Part shown: positions 35,846-48,067 of the stretch, piece by piece
Layout: each line of letters opens with the position of its first letter
Numbering within the stretch: the first letter of the stretch is position 1
Source: Sphagnum compactum
Lineage: Eukaryota > Bryophyta > Sphagnopsida > Sphagnales
Assembly (NCBI GenBank): GCA_965153455.1
Contig: OZ234494.1
Coordinates: 24,180,001 to 24,244,000 of the forward strand
Direction: 5' to 3'
DNA: 64,000 nt
Program-made: the position numbers and the translations under genes
Notes under the pieces: generated by a model
Database searches by the model: none
Told to the model about the DNA's origin: nothing
What the model saw: only the letters and a program-made list of their open reading frames with translations

Positions 35846-38703
35846 ATGGCTGTCATCTCAGAGTATGAAGAGGAAGCTCAAGCTCCTGAAATCATCAGAG
35901 CAGCTGCTGTTGCTGCTACAATTACGACAGCCCCTGATCTCGTCCACGAGGTTAAGATTGAAGAAGCGGAAGAAGCAAATGATGTCGAACCCCATGTTAA
36001 GCAATTTCATGTTGATCAATCTTTCGCTGATGAAGGGAAGCAGGCGGACGTGTTAGGGAATGAGCAAGAAGTTGAAGAAGGAGAAGGAGATGAGGATGAG
36101 GAAGAAGAAGAAGACGACGACAACGACGATGATGAGGCAGGTCTAGAGCAGGAGATTGAATGCTCAGAGGAGTACAATGCCGCGGATCATTTGTACAATT
36201 CTGCACGGCCTTCGGACACTAGCAGCAGCGAGCGGCCGCATGAGGAGATGCTGAGCTACCTCTTGCGACAACACAAGCAGCAACCGTTGGAGCTTCTTGC
36301 GACGGTGATGGAATTCCTCTTCCGCGTGACGGATCTGTGTGCACAAGAGGGAATGGAATGCAGAGTTTCGGAAATGATCTCGGCCGCAGCTGCCAAAAGG
36401 AGACGCTCCTCCGGTGAGGACGAAGGGGAAGAGGAAGAGGATGCAGACGACGACGAAGAACAATTCTGTCGCGTCCCTGGAAAGATTGCGAAATTCGAAC
36501 AAGCTGCTGCTGCCTCTACTAGTGTTAAACTTGTGGAGCAACAATACTCGGATCCTGTGAAAGCAGCTACTCCTCACAACAATCAAAATCTTCCTACACT
36601 AGTAGAAGCACCTTCTTCATCAACTCCTCCCTCAGATGCACAGAATAATAGCAGATCCATCTCCTCACCTTTAAGCCCCATTTCCACAAATGTCTCACAC
36701 AAGGACATGGAGACTGGCAGCAGTCGCAGCAGAGAAGAAACTCCTCCTCCTCCTCCTCCTCTTCCTGCTCCTGCTCCTGTGAAGAAGAAGACGACAACTA
36801 AACAAGAGACTTGTATAGAGTTTACCTCCGACAAAACTACTCCAACAAAAAGTGCAAAAATCACAACAACTACAACAAAAGCAGCGGCAGAGAATAATAA
36901 CAATACCTGCAAAAACAAAGCAACAAAGTCGGCAGAAAATGTGGAGAAGAAAACTCACAACAACAAGAACAACAAAATTGTGGCAAAAGAGAAACGACAA
37001 AATGAGGAAGAAGAAGAAGAAGAATCACAAGAAGATGGAGATGCAAAAGGATTATGTAAGCTCTCTCTGCTTTGCTGATTTCACACATAAAAAACACACA
37101 CCCCATCATCATGTAATGGGAATTTTGCAGAGTTAACAAAAGGCACAAATCTTGCACACATATGTTTTTTGTTGCAGAAAACATCAAAGAGAGTGATGCT
37201 ATATTACAAGTTTTAAGAAAAATTTGGAATTCATCTGCAAGCTTTTAACATTCATACATTTTGGTGGGGTGTTTTGTTGTGAGAAGTTAAGCTCTTGATC
37301 TATGATGATGATGATCTTCGCTGGATTCGAAAATGCAAATCCAAATGATGTAATTAATGATGTAGGTTTTCCTCTGCTTTTGTTGGTGTAGTGCCGAACT
37401 CTGGCAATGGATTAGATGGTGAGAAATATTCATGGACCCAAACATTGTCTGAGGTAACAGTGTATGTGCACATGCCATTGGAGACCAAATCCAAGACCGT
37501 GTTTTGTGAGATCAAGAAGAAGCATTTGATGGCCGGCATCAAGGGTCAATCTCCATTAGTGGAGGTAAAATCCAGTAGCTCTTACAAAGGGTGGAATAAG
37601 TTGCAGGGGGGAAAAAAAAAACATAGAAAACAGAGCAAAACAGGGAAACCCTTTTGTTTTTTATTCATGATCTGAAGAATCCAGCTGAAATACCCATTGC
37701 AGAGCCCAATATGTTAATGAAGAAGAGGAGTAAGATTTGCAACAATAGTTTTTACAAGATGCACACAGGTGCAAATGAACCCAAAAGAAGTAACAAAACT
37801 TCGTGAACATTTTCAGCATGTTTTGGTGGTGGTTGCTCCTTGGTTTTATTGTGGCGTAGGGTGAGCTTTCAGCTACAGTGAAACCCAATGACTGCTTCTG
37901 GAGTCTAGGTAAAGAGCAATTGCTCCTGCAATTCATTGTTTAAACTTCTTGCATTATTATTAACAAGTTTTCCTACAGTTTGGTGTCATTTCTTTCGTCT
38001 TCTGAAATTGATTGATGGAGTCTTTGGCTTCTTGGGATGGATCTGACTCACAGAATGTGTATGACATGATTTTTCACATGTAATGTTTATTGGGGGAAAA
38101 AGCTCATATGTTATTGCAATGCTGATTTTGAAAAAAGGATCCGTGGGTTATGGATTGAAGATTTGGAAATACAATTTGTGGGTTTTGTGGGTACTTTGTC
38201 ACTCTTGCAGAGGATGGAAGAACGGTGTCAGTGTTACTCACCAAGTGCAACCAAATGGAATGGTGGAAGAATGTGATTGTCGGAGATCCAGAAATTAACA
38301 CTTCCAAAGTAGAGCCAGAAAATAGCAAACTCTCTGACTTGGACTCTGATACTCGCTCAACTGTTGAAAAAATGATGGTAATACCAAAAAACACCCTCAA
38401 TCATTTTCACACATATGTGAGCCAAAAAAAACACATCTAAATTCAAGAGAGAAATTCAATCTCTCAAAGGCAATATCATACAGCCTTGCCTTTGCGATTC
38501 CAAGTTTGCTAAGGTTTGACAAACACACCATCATGCATACAAAAGACAACATGCACATATTGGCTTACTCTAATACTCCAGGAATGATGGTCTTGGGGGG
38601 ATGCAGTATGATCAAAGGCAGAAAGCAATGGGATTACCCACTAGTGACGAGAAAGAAAAGCACGATGTTCTCAAAAAATTTATGTCTCAGGTGGGTGTTT
38701 TGA

Positions 38704-38751
<48 letters not shown>

Positions 38752-39080
38752 GAGAATTTTTTGAATTTTTTATGTTGTTGCTGCAAAGTTGGAATCTTAG
38801 ATTTTGAAATCAAGCTAAAGTTTTAAAAAAATTCAAGGCTAGCTTAGTATTATAAGGCCTTAGTTTTTTCTTTGTTGATAGACCCTCCAAGATGCTTCGT
38901 TCATGACAATTTGAGGATTCTGTTTTGATGTCTGCAAAACTTCTTCATCAATCAAGTACTAACTTTGGTACACATTTTGCAGTGAGAAGTAAGTTGTGAT
39001 TATCTGGTTGTGTGTGGAACTGGGTGATGATGGGTGGGCAGCATCCAGAAATGGATTTCTCGAAAACCAAGATCTGCTGA
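35846..39080 (+). CDS. NudC-domain protein, BOBBER-like co-chaperone (6 exons)
   Basis: Cytoplasmic small heat-shock-like co-chaperone. The plant homologue BOBBER1 is needed for development and thermotolerance. Exons are 35846-37055, 37392-37564, 37860-37908, 38211-38377, 38607-38690 and 39042-39080 (1722 nt, 573 aa), all GT-AG. The start [10 protein letters not shown] matches the BOBBER1 N-terminus, fixing ATG 35846. A NudC N-terminal-like helix is at about 134-165. The CS/p23-like domain spans about 416-503 ([33 protein letters not shown]). The family tail follows, with [27 protein letters not shown] and MDFSK. Unusually, exon 1 encodes about 400 residues: an Asp/Glu tract (about 75-100), a second acidic stretch (190-206), a polyproline run (about 300-311) and a Lys/Thr/Asn linker (312-385). 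Arabidopsis BOBBER1 is about 300 residues. Chaperone identity is firm, the role of the insert unknown. Confidence 0.93.
38708..38756. repeat. Compound (TG)n(AG)n microsatellite in NudC intron 5
   Basis: About six TG dinucleotides pass directly into a long AG run broken once by gcg, starting 17 nt after the intron 5 donor. Likely length-polymorphic. Confidence 0.95.
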
Positions 39081-40349
39081 AAGAACTTTGCAAGCTGCAA
39101 TTATGCTGGGACATCTATCTGTACAGTTCATAAAAATCCAATTGAGGTCCATAACTAGACGGGGAACCAGTATGATTGTAAGATCATGCGGGTTGTCAGC
39201 AGCAAGTAACTCCATTCAAAACAAGATTTTGACATTTTGTAGAGTGCATTGGCTCTGCTGCCAAACCTCACTGTAATGAAGAAAAATATAATCGTTCATC
39301 AGTGAAATCTTATCCACATACAAACATAGGATATAAACAATTGTGGACTTTGAAAATTAGCAATAGATCATCATGCTATATTTTCAATTGGGGATTCATG
39401 GATTACAAATTCTCATGTAAGGCTTTAAAACCATACAACCATGATGTGTGTTGTTGGCCTGATCATGTGGAAGGAAATGTTACAGAGAAGTTTCCTTACA
39501 CCTCACAACATAATCTTCACTAGAAGGCTCATTTGTCATATTGTCGTGTTATATTACATGGTTGCATGGTAGTGGGCACGTTGTAACTTATTTTGCAATG
39601 GAACCACCTCTTGTTTTGGCTAGCAATTGTTTTAGCTGTTGATATGCATCAGTGTTCCAGGCAAGAACCAATCAAATGTATCAATCCCAATTCTAAACGC
39701 GATTTTAATGCCCACCCAACATCCCAACACTAGTTCAGAGTGCTGGGACTGGACTCTGGTCCTCGAATATGAATCCAAGGACTGGAGGTTGAGAAAATTG
39801 CAAGATCCAGAACATTACTGGAACTGTGTAATAGGCTCTAGCAAGAACTACAGGTATTGTAGCATGACACTCAGTCCTAGGTAAGACAAACATTTGTGGG
39901 GTGTGGTTCAGATGAAACCTGTGGAGAAGCACTGGGTATAAGGTTGAGAAATAGGAACCAACAGAAGGAAGAAGCCCACATCACATCGGCCAAGAGAAAG
40001 CATAACTTTTGAGCTACATACGCCCCCTAACAAGCTTTGCAACTAAAATGGACATATAGAATCTGTAGCCTTGTACTGATGAAAAAAATGAGCAAACTCT
40101 GCTTAAGTGGAACAACATAAAGCTTATAATCACATACCCAAAGTGGTCAGTTTCAACTATATGCAGAAATACTGTCTCATGATAGCATTCATAAGGGTAA
40201 GCTGTGCTCATTAAATCAAAAACTTTGCACAGATTGGCCACGAATATTTGCCAGAGAAGGGCAACATTTAACAACTAATATTTCATGACTGGGTCAAGAA
40301 ATGCCCCACCCTGGGCACTGGTGTTGGGTCTTCATTTGTTCAAAACAAT
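39081..40349. other. Convergent 3' flanks of NudC and 14-3-3
   Basis: Holds the 3' UTRs of both genes. No additional coding region was recognised, and open frames such as 39302-39523 and 39639-39884 (plus) have no motif. Confidence 0.5.
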
Positions 40350-43272
40350 TCACTGCACCAAAGAAAAAAATAACTGAAATCAGTTTGCTGACTAACTGAA
40401 AACATACAACTTAGCACAGCAGCTGTTCAGACCTGTTTCCCACAACAGAGACTGACAGAAGCAACACTGACACCAGGAATACTAGCTGATCACCAAACAA
40501 GAGTAGACTGCTAACAGTTATCAAAACCATGTATCATTCAAAAACACAATGTGAACTATGCAAGAGATTCCACACAACAGGCCAATCTATGCCATACCTC
40601 TGCCTCTTCAGGCCTTATTGCATCATCCCCCTTCTGCTGATCTTCTCCTGTATTCCAAACCACAATGTTTTGTTGAGGCTTCAATCTAATACAAATTGTG
40701 TGTAGGAACATCAGGACAATGACCAGAACATCACTTACATTGAACTGCTAGTGTGCATTAGTCCTTCCACAGTCAAAAATTGGAATGAAAGCTTCCTTTG
40801 TCTCTTACTGAAAGTGGAGAAAAGGAATGATTTAGGAAAGCGACCAATATCAGATGAATAACCTGACTACTTTACCAAATAAAAAAACATGAACTCAGAT
40901 TTGAATCACACCTCCATCCTCTTGCAGGTCTGAAGTCCAAAGTGTAAGGTTGTCTCTCAGGAGCTGCATAATTAGTGTACTGTCTTTGTAAGATTCCTCA
41001 CTCAAAGTGTCAAGCTCTGCAATCGCTTCATCAAATGCTTGTTTTGCCAGGTGGCATGCTCTGCAAATTCCTCAACAACCCAAACTGCTGGATCAGACCC
41101 CTGACCAGTGTCTCATGAAAACAATTCTCCCAAACCAAGATAGATTTTGGCCTATTGAAATAATTCCCAAAGATATGGTCGCAAAGGAACTCACCGCTCT
41201 GGTGAATTCAGAATCTCATAGTAAAACACAGAGAAATTCAATGCAAGGCCAAGCCTAATAGGGTGTGTTGGTGCCAAATCAGTTACAGCAGTGTTCGAAG
41301 CAGCCTACACAACATCCAGCAATGAGAGCACATTAAACATCCAGACATTTCTATAATCCATCAGAAAACCAGACTGAAGTTCCATGCTATGACCAGAAAG
41401 CTTAACACCAAGGTACTGAAATCTTCATATGCAGCACTTTGAATAGGATGTACAAAAATATTTTCTGTATGAACAAAGAGAATTGCACAGGAAAATTCCC
41501 CTGACCTCATTGCATCAAAGTAATCATTGACAAAATGATCTCCAACCCCCCCACATGTTACATGCTTCTATTCCAAAAGGCAGGCCACCTGACACAACCT
41601 GGAAATCATATTGACTGAATACCTCATATGCTTTAAGAGACTGATCTGCAGCTTCTTTTCTTTCATTTCCTGTCTTGAACTCTGCCAAGTATCGGTAGTA
41701 GTCTCCCTTCCTGCATTTCAAGATGATGTGAAGATTATCTTTCAGCACGGAATGGAAAGGTGGCAAAACAATGTAAAAGACTGTGACAAACTTGGAACAA
41801 ATAACACCCATCCTAAACACAGTTTGGTCTATGCTAAATCCCCACAACCATCGTGAGGTATCACAACATTAAGGAAAACTGGAAATTTATAGAAAAGCAG
41901 AGACTGCACATATACTAGCATCTATAAGAATTGGCAATCTGTGAGTGACAAAAAGCAGTGCACATGTACATGTACATATGGGTCTCACATATACCTAGTG
42001 ATGTCCAACCTAGGCAACAGACACAACAGGATCAAACATCTCTGACACTCACTGTTCCAGGTAATAATACAAAGAAAAATAAATGAGAAGAACACGGGGC
42101 ACAGACCTTGGCGGACAATGAACAGCAAGATAAATTTCCAGTTGAGTGAAAGATTAGTACACACTGGGAAACGAAAGATTCAATCTGGCCAATTGCCCAA
42201 CTGCAAAAATACATACATCTTGTAGTAGAAAACAGTTGATTCCCCTGTGCTGGAGGACGGAACCAAATGCTGGTCAATGATGGTGAGAATATCATTGCAA
42301 ATCTTGGCCAGCTCCTCCTCGACTTTGTGCCGATACTCCTTGATGCGTTTCACATTTTCCTCATTGCCCTTGCTCTCTTCCTTCTGCTCAATGGAAGACA
42401 TAATCCGCCATGAGGCTCTTCGAGCACCAATGACATTCTTGTATCCCACAGAGAGCAGGTTCCTCTCTTCAACAGTGAGCTCCACATCCAGCTTTGCAAC
42501 TTTCTTCATGGCCTCAACCATTTCTAGGGGGGGACACAAACCATTACAATCCTCATTAAAAAAGAGAACCGAAGTTGCTGTGTCAAACACATATATTGCA
42601 CTCAAGAGAAAAGACAGAATGATCTCTTAGATCAGCCAGCCAACAGATCTCCTGCAGACCTACATTTCGGCTAGAATCTAAAGGAGTTGATTGAAAAATA
42701 CCTTGAAACTGTTACAGGCAGGTGCAAGATCTGGGGGATGCGGTAAATCATAACAACTATTCAAATGCTATGATGCAGAATTTTCATAAAAATGACATCC
42801 TTACTATACGGCTCTACATGTAACCAAAAAGAAAGAATTGTACTGTTCTCGAAACCCTACCGGCAACCAAAGAAACCATACGAAGGCAACATCTGATGAG
42901 ACTTCCCTCGACGCGTCAACAAGAAAACTCCTACCACCCCGCATTAACAATCAAACCGAGAAGTGCACTCATCATTCTAAAGTCTCTCGGAGACACCAAA
43001 GCATTAGCACACTGAACGATCAAAATCGCCTTTATAAAAATAAAAAAAATTTAAACAGCGAGACCCCAAGAATACCGGAATCAAGCAGTCCAGGAAAGAG
43101 ACCCCACAGAAAATCACGGCGTCGCATTAAAAGTAAGACTATAAACAAACAGAAACACACGGAAATACAAAGAGTTATCGAGGCAATAGACGGACTAACC
43201 ATCGTAGCGCTCGGCTTGTTCCGAGAGCTTGGCCAAGTAGACATAGCGCTCTCTCTCCTTCTCCAATCCCAT
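40350..43272 (-). CDS. 14-3-3 protein (7 exons, last one only the stop codon)
   Basis: Dimeric adaptor that binds phospho-Ser/Thr motifs on kinases, H+-ATPase, transcription factors and metabolic enzymes in cytosol and nucleus. Minus-strand exons are 43272-43200, 42523-42217, 41710-41623, 41304-41195, 41060-40912, 40647-40598 and 40352-40350 (780 nt, 259 aa). Both family signatures are present: [11 protein letters not shown] (about 46-56) and [20 protein letters not shown]. Phosphopeptide-binding residues correspond to Lys53, Arg60, Arg133 and Tyr134. The acidic tail ends PEEAE. If the last donor (40597) is not used, the frame adds 14 residues and stops 45 nt on. Splicing to the acceptor ggtgcag before TGA (40352) gives the usual tail, so the final intron may separate the last glutamate from the stop. 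The isoform class cannot be assigned by eye. Confidence 0.95.
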
Positions 43273-43640
43273 GATGTTTGCACTCCTTAACTTTGTTGTA
43301 AGAAATTCCTAACCGACGTGAGGAAAGAAGAGTTCCCGCCTGCAATTCGATCGCAAGAAAAGAAAAAGAATCCTATTAGCGAAGAAGAGAAAGCAAAAGA
43401 ATCGCGAAACACGCGAGACGCAGGAAACGCAAAGAGATCAGAACACAAGAAGAGCTTCTAACCCTAACCCTCCCCGAACCCCCGGCGGGAAATGCCACGC
43501 GTCGCTTTCTGATTAGATGAGCGCCGTCACTACGTGGCACCGCAGCACTGGTAGCTAGCTGCAGGAGGGCTGCTGCCGAGCTGGCAGATAACAGGGATCG
43601 ACGGAGAGGGAGTCTCCCGTTAGACGTGGCATATCAGGGT
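43273..43640. promoter_or_regulatory. GC-rich 14-3-3 leader and promoter region
   Basis: Base composition becomes clearly GC-richer from the ATG to about 43640 and then drops, as expected of a 5' UTR plus core promoter. No TATA box was seen. There may be a leader intron, but none could be supported. Confidence 0.4.
43459..43471. promoter_or_regulatory. Telo-box-like repeat upstream of 14-3-3
   Basis: TAACCCTAACCCT, two AACCCT units, about 190 bp upstream of the 14-3-3 ATG in GC-rich sequence. Plant telo-boxes (AAACCCTAA) are common near transcription starts of growth-related genes, and this version lacks the third A. It may be part of the 5' UTR or promoter. Confidence 0.35.
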
Positions 43641-43659
43641 CCCTTGGATGGAATGCTTT

Positions 43660-43760
43660 CTGGACTTTTCTTTACCCTAAGGTTGAAATGGTCGTGGGTT
43701 CGATTCTGGCAAAGTAAAAACTTCCAGCTCAAGAGGCTTAGCTTTTTTTCTTTTGAGTTT
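43660..43760 (+). mobile_element. tRNA-derived SINE-like fragment
   Basis: A B-box GGTTCGATTC (43697-43706) follows gttgaaatggtcgtg, as in the tRNA-related heads of plant SINEs, and a weak A-box-like tggatggaatg lies about 50 nt upstream. A short T-rich run follows (43744-43758). No target-site duplication was identified. A chance B-box cannot be excluded. Confidence 0.35.
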
Positions 43761-44447
43761 TGGGAGGTGGGACAATGAACTTTTTTTTCAATGTTCCCAA
43801 TGTTCCCAACTTTGAATCAATTTAGTCTAAAACATGGGACATTAGTTTGAATATTTAGAAATAATTTAAATGAATCTCACCCAAGGCCACCTTATGCTCA
43901 CAAAAGGTCTCTTACACTGGTGTGTGCAGGTGAAATGCGACACACCATTGGAAAGCTCTCGATAAGAACTACAACTTTGCTTTAGACCTTGTCCTAACTA
44001 TATGTATATGTAAGAGATCCTCCAAATCTTTGTCAAAAACATAAGGTGCTTACTTCCATTATTCACAAATATAAGGCACCTTCCGAATACATCGTTAAAT
44101 GTTTTTTTAGAAATTTTTCCAACTACTTGAGGATATAGACTAGTGTTGGCTTGCTCTTCCTTTTTTACGAGAATTTGCCATCAAGGTTTTGACACCCCCA
44201 AAAAAAATCTTTTGGGTAGGTTCTCCAAGTGCATGTTTGAGCTTGATTTCTCATCATTTTTAAATCCTAAGGTTTCAATTTTGGCATTTTTGGCCAAGTT
44301 CAAAAAAGAAGTCCAATTCCATGTACATTATTCACTTCTCAAGATGGGGAATTGTATAGGTATGGAATATCACAACAAAATCAAATTGAAGATTATATAG
44401 ATATGGAGTTCTATAACTAATTATAACAAAATCAAATACCCATACAA

Positions 44448-44787
44448 TCTTATATATTAATTCAGTAAGTCTGTCTGTGCGTCTGTCTGACACGACAATT
44501 CTGCTGCAATTTTATGGCAAAATCGGCCTCTCCATTTTCTATGGCAGAACCGGGCAATGCATTTTCTATGACAGGGCTTGGTAACGGGGCGGGGGGCGGT
44601 CAGCACGGGGCGGGAAGTTAATTATATATAACAGGGGAACCGAGGGGGGGGATCAACGGGTTAAAGAATCGGAGTGGAAAATGCGAAGGACGAGGAGGGT
44701 CGACGGGGTAAAGAACCGAAGTGGACAATGGGAAGGACCGGGCGAGGGGGAGCTCGACGGGTGCATTATGCACCGGGTTCACACTAG
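44448..44787 (+). mobile_element. Non-autonomous Helitron, 340 bp
   Basis: All terminal marks of a Helitron are present. It is inserted between A (44447) and T (44788) and starts with TC in tcttatatattaattcagta. It ends CTAG, preceded 9 nt upstream by a 6-bp hairpin (GGTGCA, TTA loop, TGCACC, 44760-44774). There are no terminal inverted repeats. Inside are GC-rich sequences and two 50-bp direct repeats around gtaaagaaccgaagtgga. No coding capacity, so replication would need Rep/helicase from another copy. The GC-rich interior contrasts sharply with the AT-rich flanks. Confidence 0.82.
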
Positions 44788-46717
44788 TTTAATCTACTCG
44801 CCAACCTTTTTTTCAACATTCAACTTCTTTACCTAACGAATTTGAACCTTTGTTCGATTTTTTCAAGGTTTCAATTCTAGTTCAAATTTTATACAAAGGC
44901 TAGTTTCACAATCAAAGTATTGAACCAGTTCCATCTAGAATGTGTTGATTTAAATCTAGCTCACAATAGCTTGAACCTAAACCCTAGGGTTCAACATTCC
45001 AAATTGAAAAACATGCAAAACACTATTACAAACCACTCTTGAATGTGTAAATGTCATCACCATATAAAGACTATGCATGCAAATGTATATGTTTATATAG
45101 AGCACAACCCATTCCATTTCCTTTTATGTAAGTAAATTTCACTCATAGGAAAACCAACATCATTGACAAGAACATTGATTTCACTTAGGAATATATTAAA
45201 TTCTAGATACACTCATACATGAAGCCACATAACATAAATTATGCTAGTGTAAATGTTTGCCTCCCCTTTTAGTTGAAAATTACTATTTGTCTTGTCACTT
45301 TGTTTCTTGATTGATATGGTTTTTCCATCAATGTTTTTCCCCTATCATTGCATGATATTTACTCCTTCCTTTCCATATTTTGTTTTGGAAGGCAAAGATA
45401 TATTAATGCTAAGAAACAACAATTGAATATGTAACACCATTGAAAAAAAAATTCAAGCATCATGAACTATAAAATTATATGCAAGTGTAGACGACACCTA
45501 AGACTAATGTGTTTAAAATCCTCTTCCCCATGTGAAAAGGTTGCAGTCCGACATTCTACTTTAACATGATTGGAAAGATGCAACATCATTTTCATGGTTT
45601 CAAATTTAATCCAAAATTAATTAAATACTTTTATATATTTTTATATTATATTTGGATTTCTTGTGTTAATTTTTTTCATTCACAACTAGGTAAAATGATA
45701 AACCCACATGTTGTGCATTAAACATTCTCCTCTAATATAATAGGTACCCCCTAATCAAGCCCCTACCATTAGCATAGGCCAAAATTGATGAGGAACATAG
45801 TTAGGAATAGAAAATCCTATCTAGCCAATGAGATGATTGAAAAATGCAAGCCGGTCATCAAATTCATAACCATATATGAAGTGGTAGTTATGAAAGCTAA
45901 TTAATAAAATGGAGGTGACAACAAAATGAGTTGGAAGTTTCTAATCTCATCATAAGGCAACCACCTTTCAACACTTCTCGTCTCTTGCAAAACAATTTTT
46001 CACAACCTTGGGTGATCGCAAGATAGAGTGGTTTACTTTTTGTGTATTCATAATGAATGGTTTTTTGCAAAGTATCATGCATTGAAATATTATTAATATG
46101 CCATAAAATTGACAATATGTCAAAGTTTTTAGTAAATTCAGTCTATCTATGAAGGAAGGTAGTTTGTTTTGTTTTGTTTTGTTCTTATGAGATCCACTGA
46201 ACCGGGATGCTTCAGATCGTGTTCTTTGTGTCTTTGGAAAGCTCTCGATGAGGAGGGTTGCATAGGCTTGGTAATGAGACTTTTGAAATTGAAAAATATA
46301 AATTGGTTTTTTGTATGTGCTTTTATATACGTGTGTTTTTTGTATTTTTTTAATTTGAAATATCTTATTGTGACTTTATATCTTTATTTTTATTTTTAAA
46401 TGCAAAAGGTTTGTTAAAAAAAATTAATTATAAAAAGTTCTAAACTTTTGAATGGTCTCAAATGAGCCATATTTTCAATTTTTTGTATTATAATCATTTT
46501 TGCGCAAGGATTTCAATTTTTCTCTTAATGTGTATATTATAAAATTATAAAGTTTAATTTTTCTTCACATATGAACCTTTTCATTAACCAATATTTGATT
46601 CCCCATTTGGGTCTAAACATGATAGAAAGAGCCAAGGATTGTAGCTCAAGGAAGTGTTTTAAAAGGTTTTATGTGTGCATCAAATATAGAAACTTTTTGA
46701 AAACCTTTGTAACTAAT
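44788..46717. other. AT-rich spacer
   Basis: No gene seen. The segment 46138-46270 contains tctatctatgaaggaaggt followed by ggaaagctctcgatgagg, phrases also found at about 9876-9925 and in part at 10045 and 43950, which points to a dispersed repeat family of unknown type. Confidence 0.45.
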
Positions 46718-47066
46718 AATCAACTATGAGTTAAATGAAACCTAATTGAAAGTTAATTGGGATTTAACTAGGAGTCAATTGGGACTTAACTAAAGTTAAT
46801 TAAAACTTAATTAAGATTGAACTTGGTCTTAATTCGAAGTTGACTAGGATTAATTAGAAGTTAATTAGGAATTCATTCGGATTTAATTAGAACCAAACTA
46901 AGACTTAATTAAAATGAACTAAAAATCAATTAAAAATGAACTATGAATTAAATGGAAATGAATTAAAATTTAATTAGAAGTTAAGTAAAAGTGAATTGAA
47001 ATTAAACTAAAAGTTAAGTACATGGATGAACATTCAAATGAATGAATTTCATGCCATTGGCATTTG
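46718..47066. repeat. Minisatellite block 1 (AATTAAAAGTTA-like units)
   Basis: Degenerate 11-12-bp units such as aattagaagtta and aactaaaagtta run for about 300 bp. They end in a unique tail containing ggatgaacatt and aaatgaatgaa, then catgccattggcat. The same units and the same tail recur at 47740-48067. Confidence 0.85.
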
Positions 47067-47739
47067 TGATAGGCAATGCTGGTTGGATACCAATGAGGAT
47101 GAATTGAATGACTAAACGCACTTGGTTGATTAAACCTTGAAACTTTGAATGTTTGCCATCAAACTTTTCAAGGAGGTTGATGTATGGCTCTTCTAGTTAG
47201 GGTTGTGTTGTAAAAACACATTCTAAAAAGGTCAAAGATTGATTGGTTTACAAATGAACAACAAATTTACGAAGTGTTTGATTTTCCTGTTCACTATTCC
47301 TAAAGACAACAAAGACTTCTTCCATTGGAGTAAACTTAATTTCATTACAAAAGGATAACAAAAATATAACAACAAAAAATGAGTCTAATGGGAGTTTGTT
47401 CAAATTGTCATGGGCACGAAAACAACCAAGACTACAAGATTTTCTAACCAAAATGAAAACAAGGAGAGGCCTAGTTCCAAACCCAAATCATGAAACAAAA
47501 AAACAATAATAATAACACAACACGTGCAAACAAGAATCCAACATGATTTTATTACAAAGAAAAAATAAAAACAAAACAAGGTTATCATAAGAGAACGTAT
47601 CCAAAACAAATGTTGAATAGACTAAAGGTGATGAAGAACTCTATTTCATTTATACTCATTGGGCTTTTAGCTCAAAAAAGTTTTCAAGAAACTTTCAATC
47701 TACATGTGGCCCATGTTCGCCCATGTGCACATGGGTGCG

Positions 47740-48067
47740 AACTATGAATGAATTAAAATTCAATTAAGAGTGAATTAAAACTCAACTAGAAATGAGCTTA
47801 AACTTAGTTTAAAATGAATTGAAAGTTAGCTAAAAATTAACTAGAAATGAACTGATAGTGAATTACAAGTTAATTAGAAATGAACTATGATTTAACTAAA
47901 AGTGAATTAAAAGTTAATTAAAAATGAATTATGAATCAAATGGAAGTGAATTAAAATTTGACTATAAGTTAATTAAGAGTGAACTGAAACTAAACTAAAA
48001 GTTAGATAAAAGTTTATTACAAGTCAGGGATGAACATTTAAATGAATGAACCCCATGGCATTAGCAT
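47740..48067. repeat. Minisatellite block 2, duplicate of block 1
   Basis: Same unit family and tail as 46718-47066, about 1.0 kb further on. Shared landmarks in order are tgaa(c/t)tatgaat(t/c)aaatgg, gaattaaaattt, aaactaaaagtta and ggatgaacatt. About 670 bp of unrelated sequence lies between. Confidence 0.85.

Noticed and set aside
36164-36918. Antisense open frames opposite NudC exon 1
   Set aside because: They are by-products of the low-complexity GAA/GAG and ACA codon usage on the sense strand, rich in Leu/Phe/Ser with no motif.
43459-43471. Interstitial telomere
   Set aside because: Only two units, and not the plant TTTAGGG form. At most a telo-box-like promoter word.
46718-48067. Regular short repeats resembling a CRISPR array
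   Set aside because: Units are degenerate, have no unique spacers of constant length, and lie in a nuclear plant region. They are a minisatellite.
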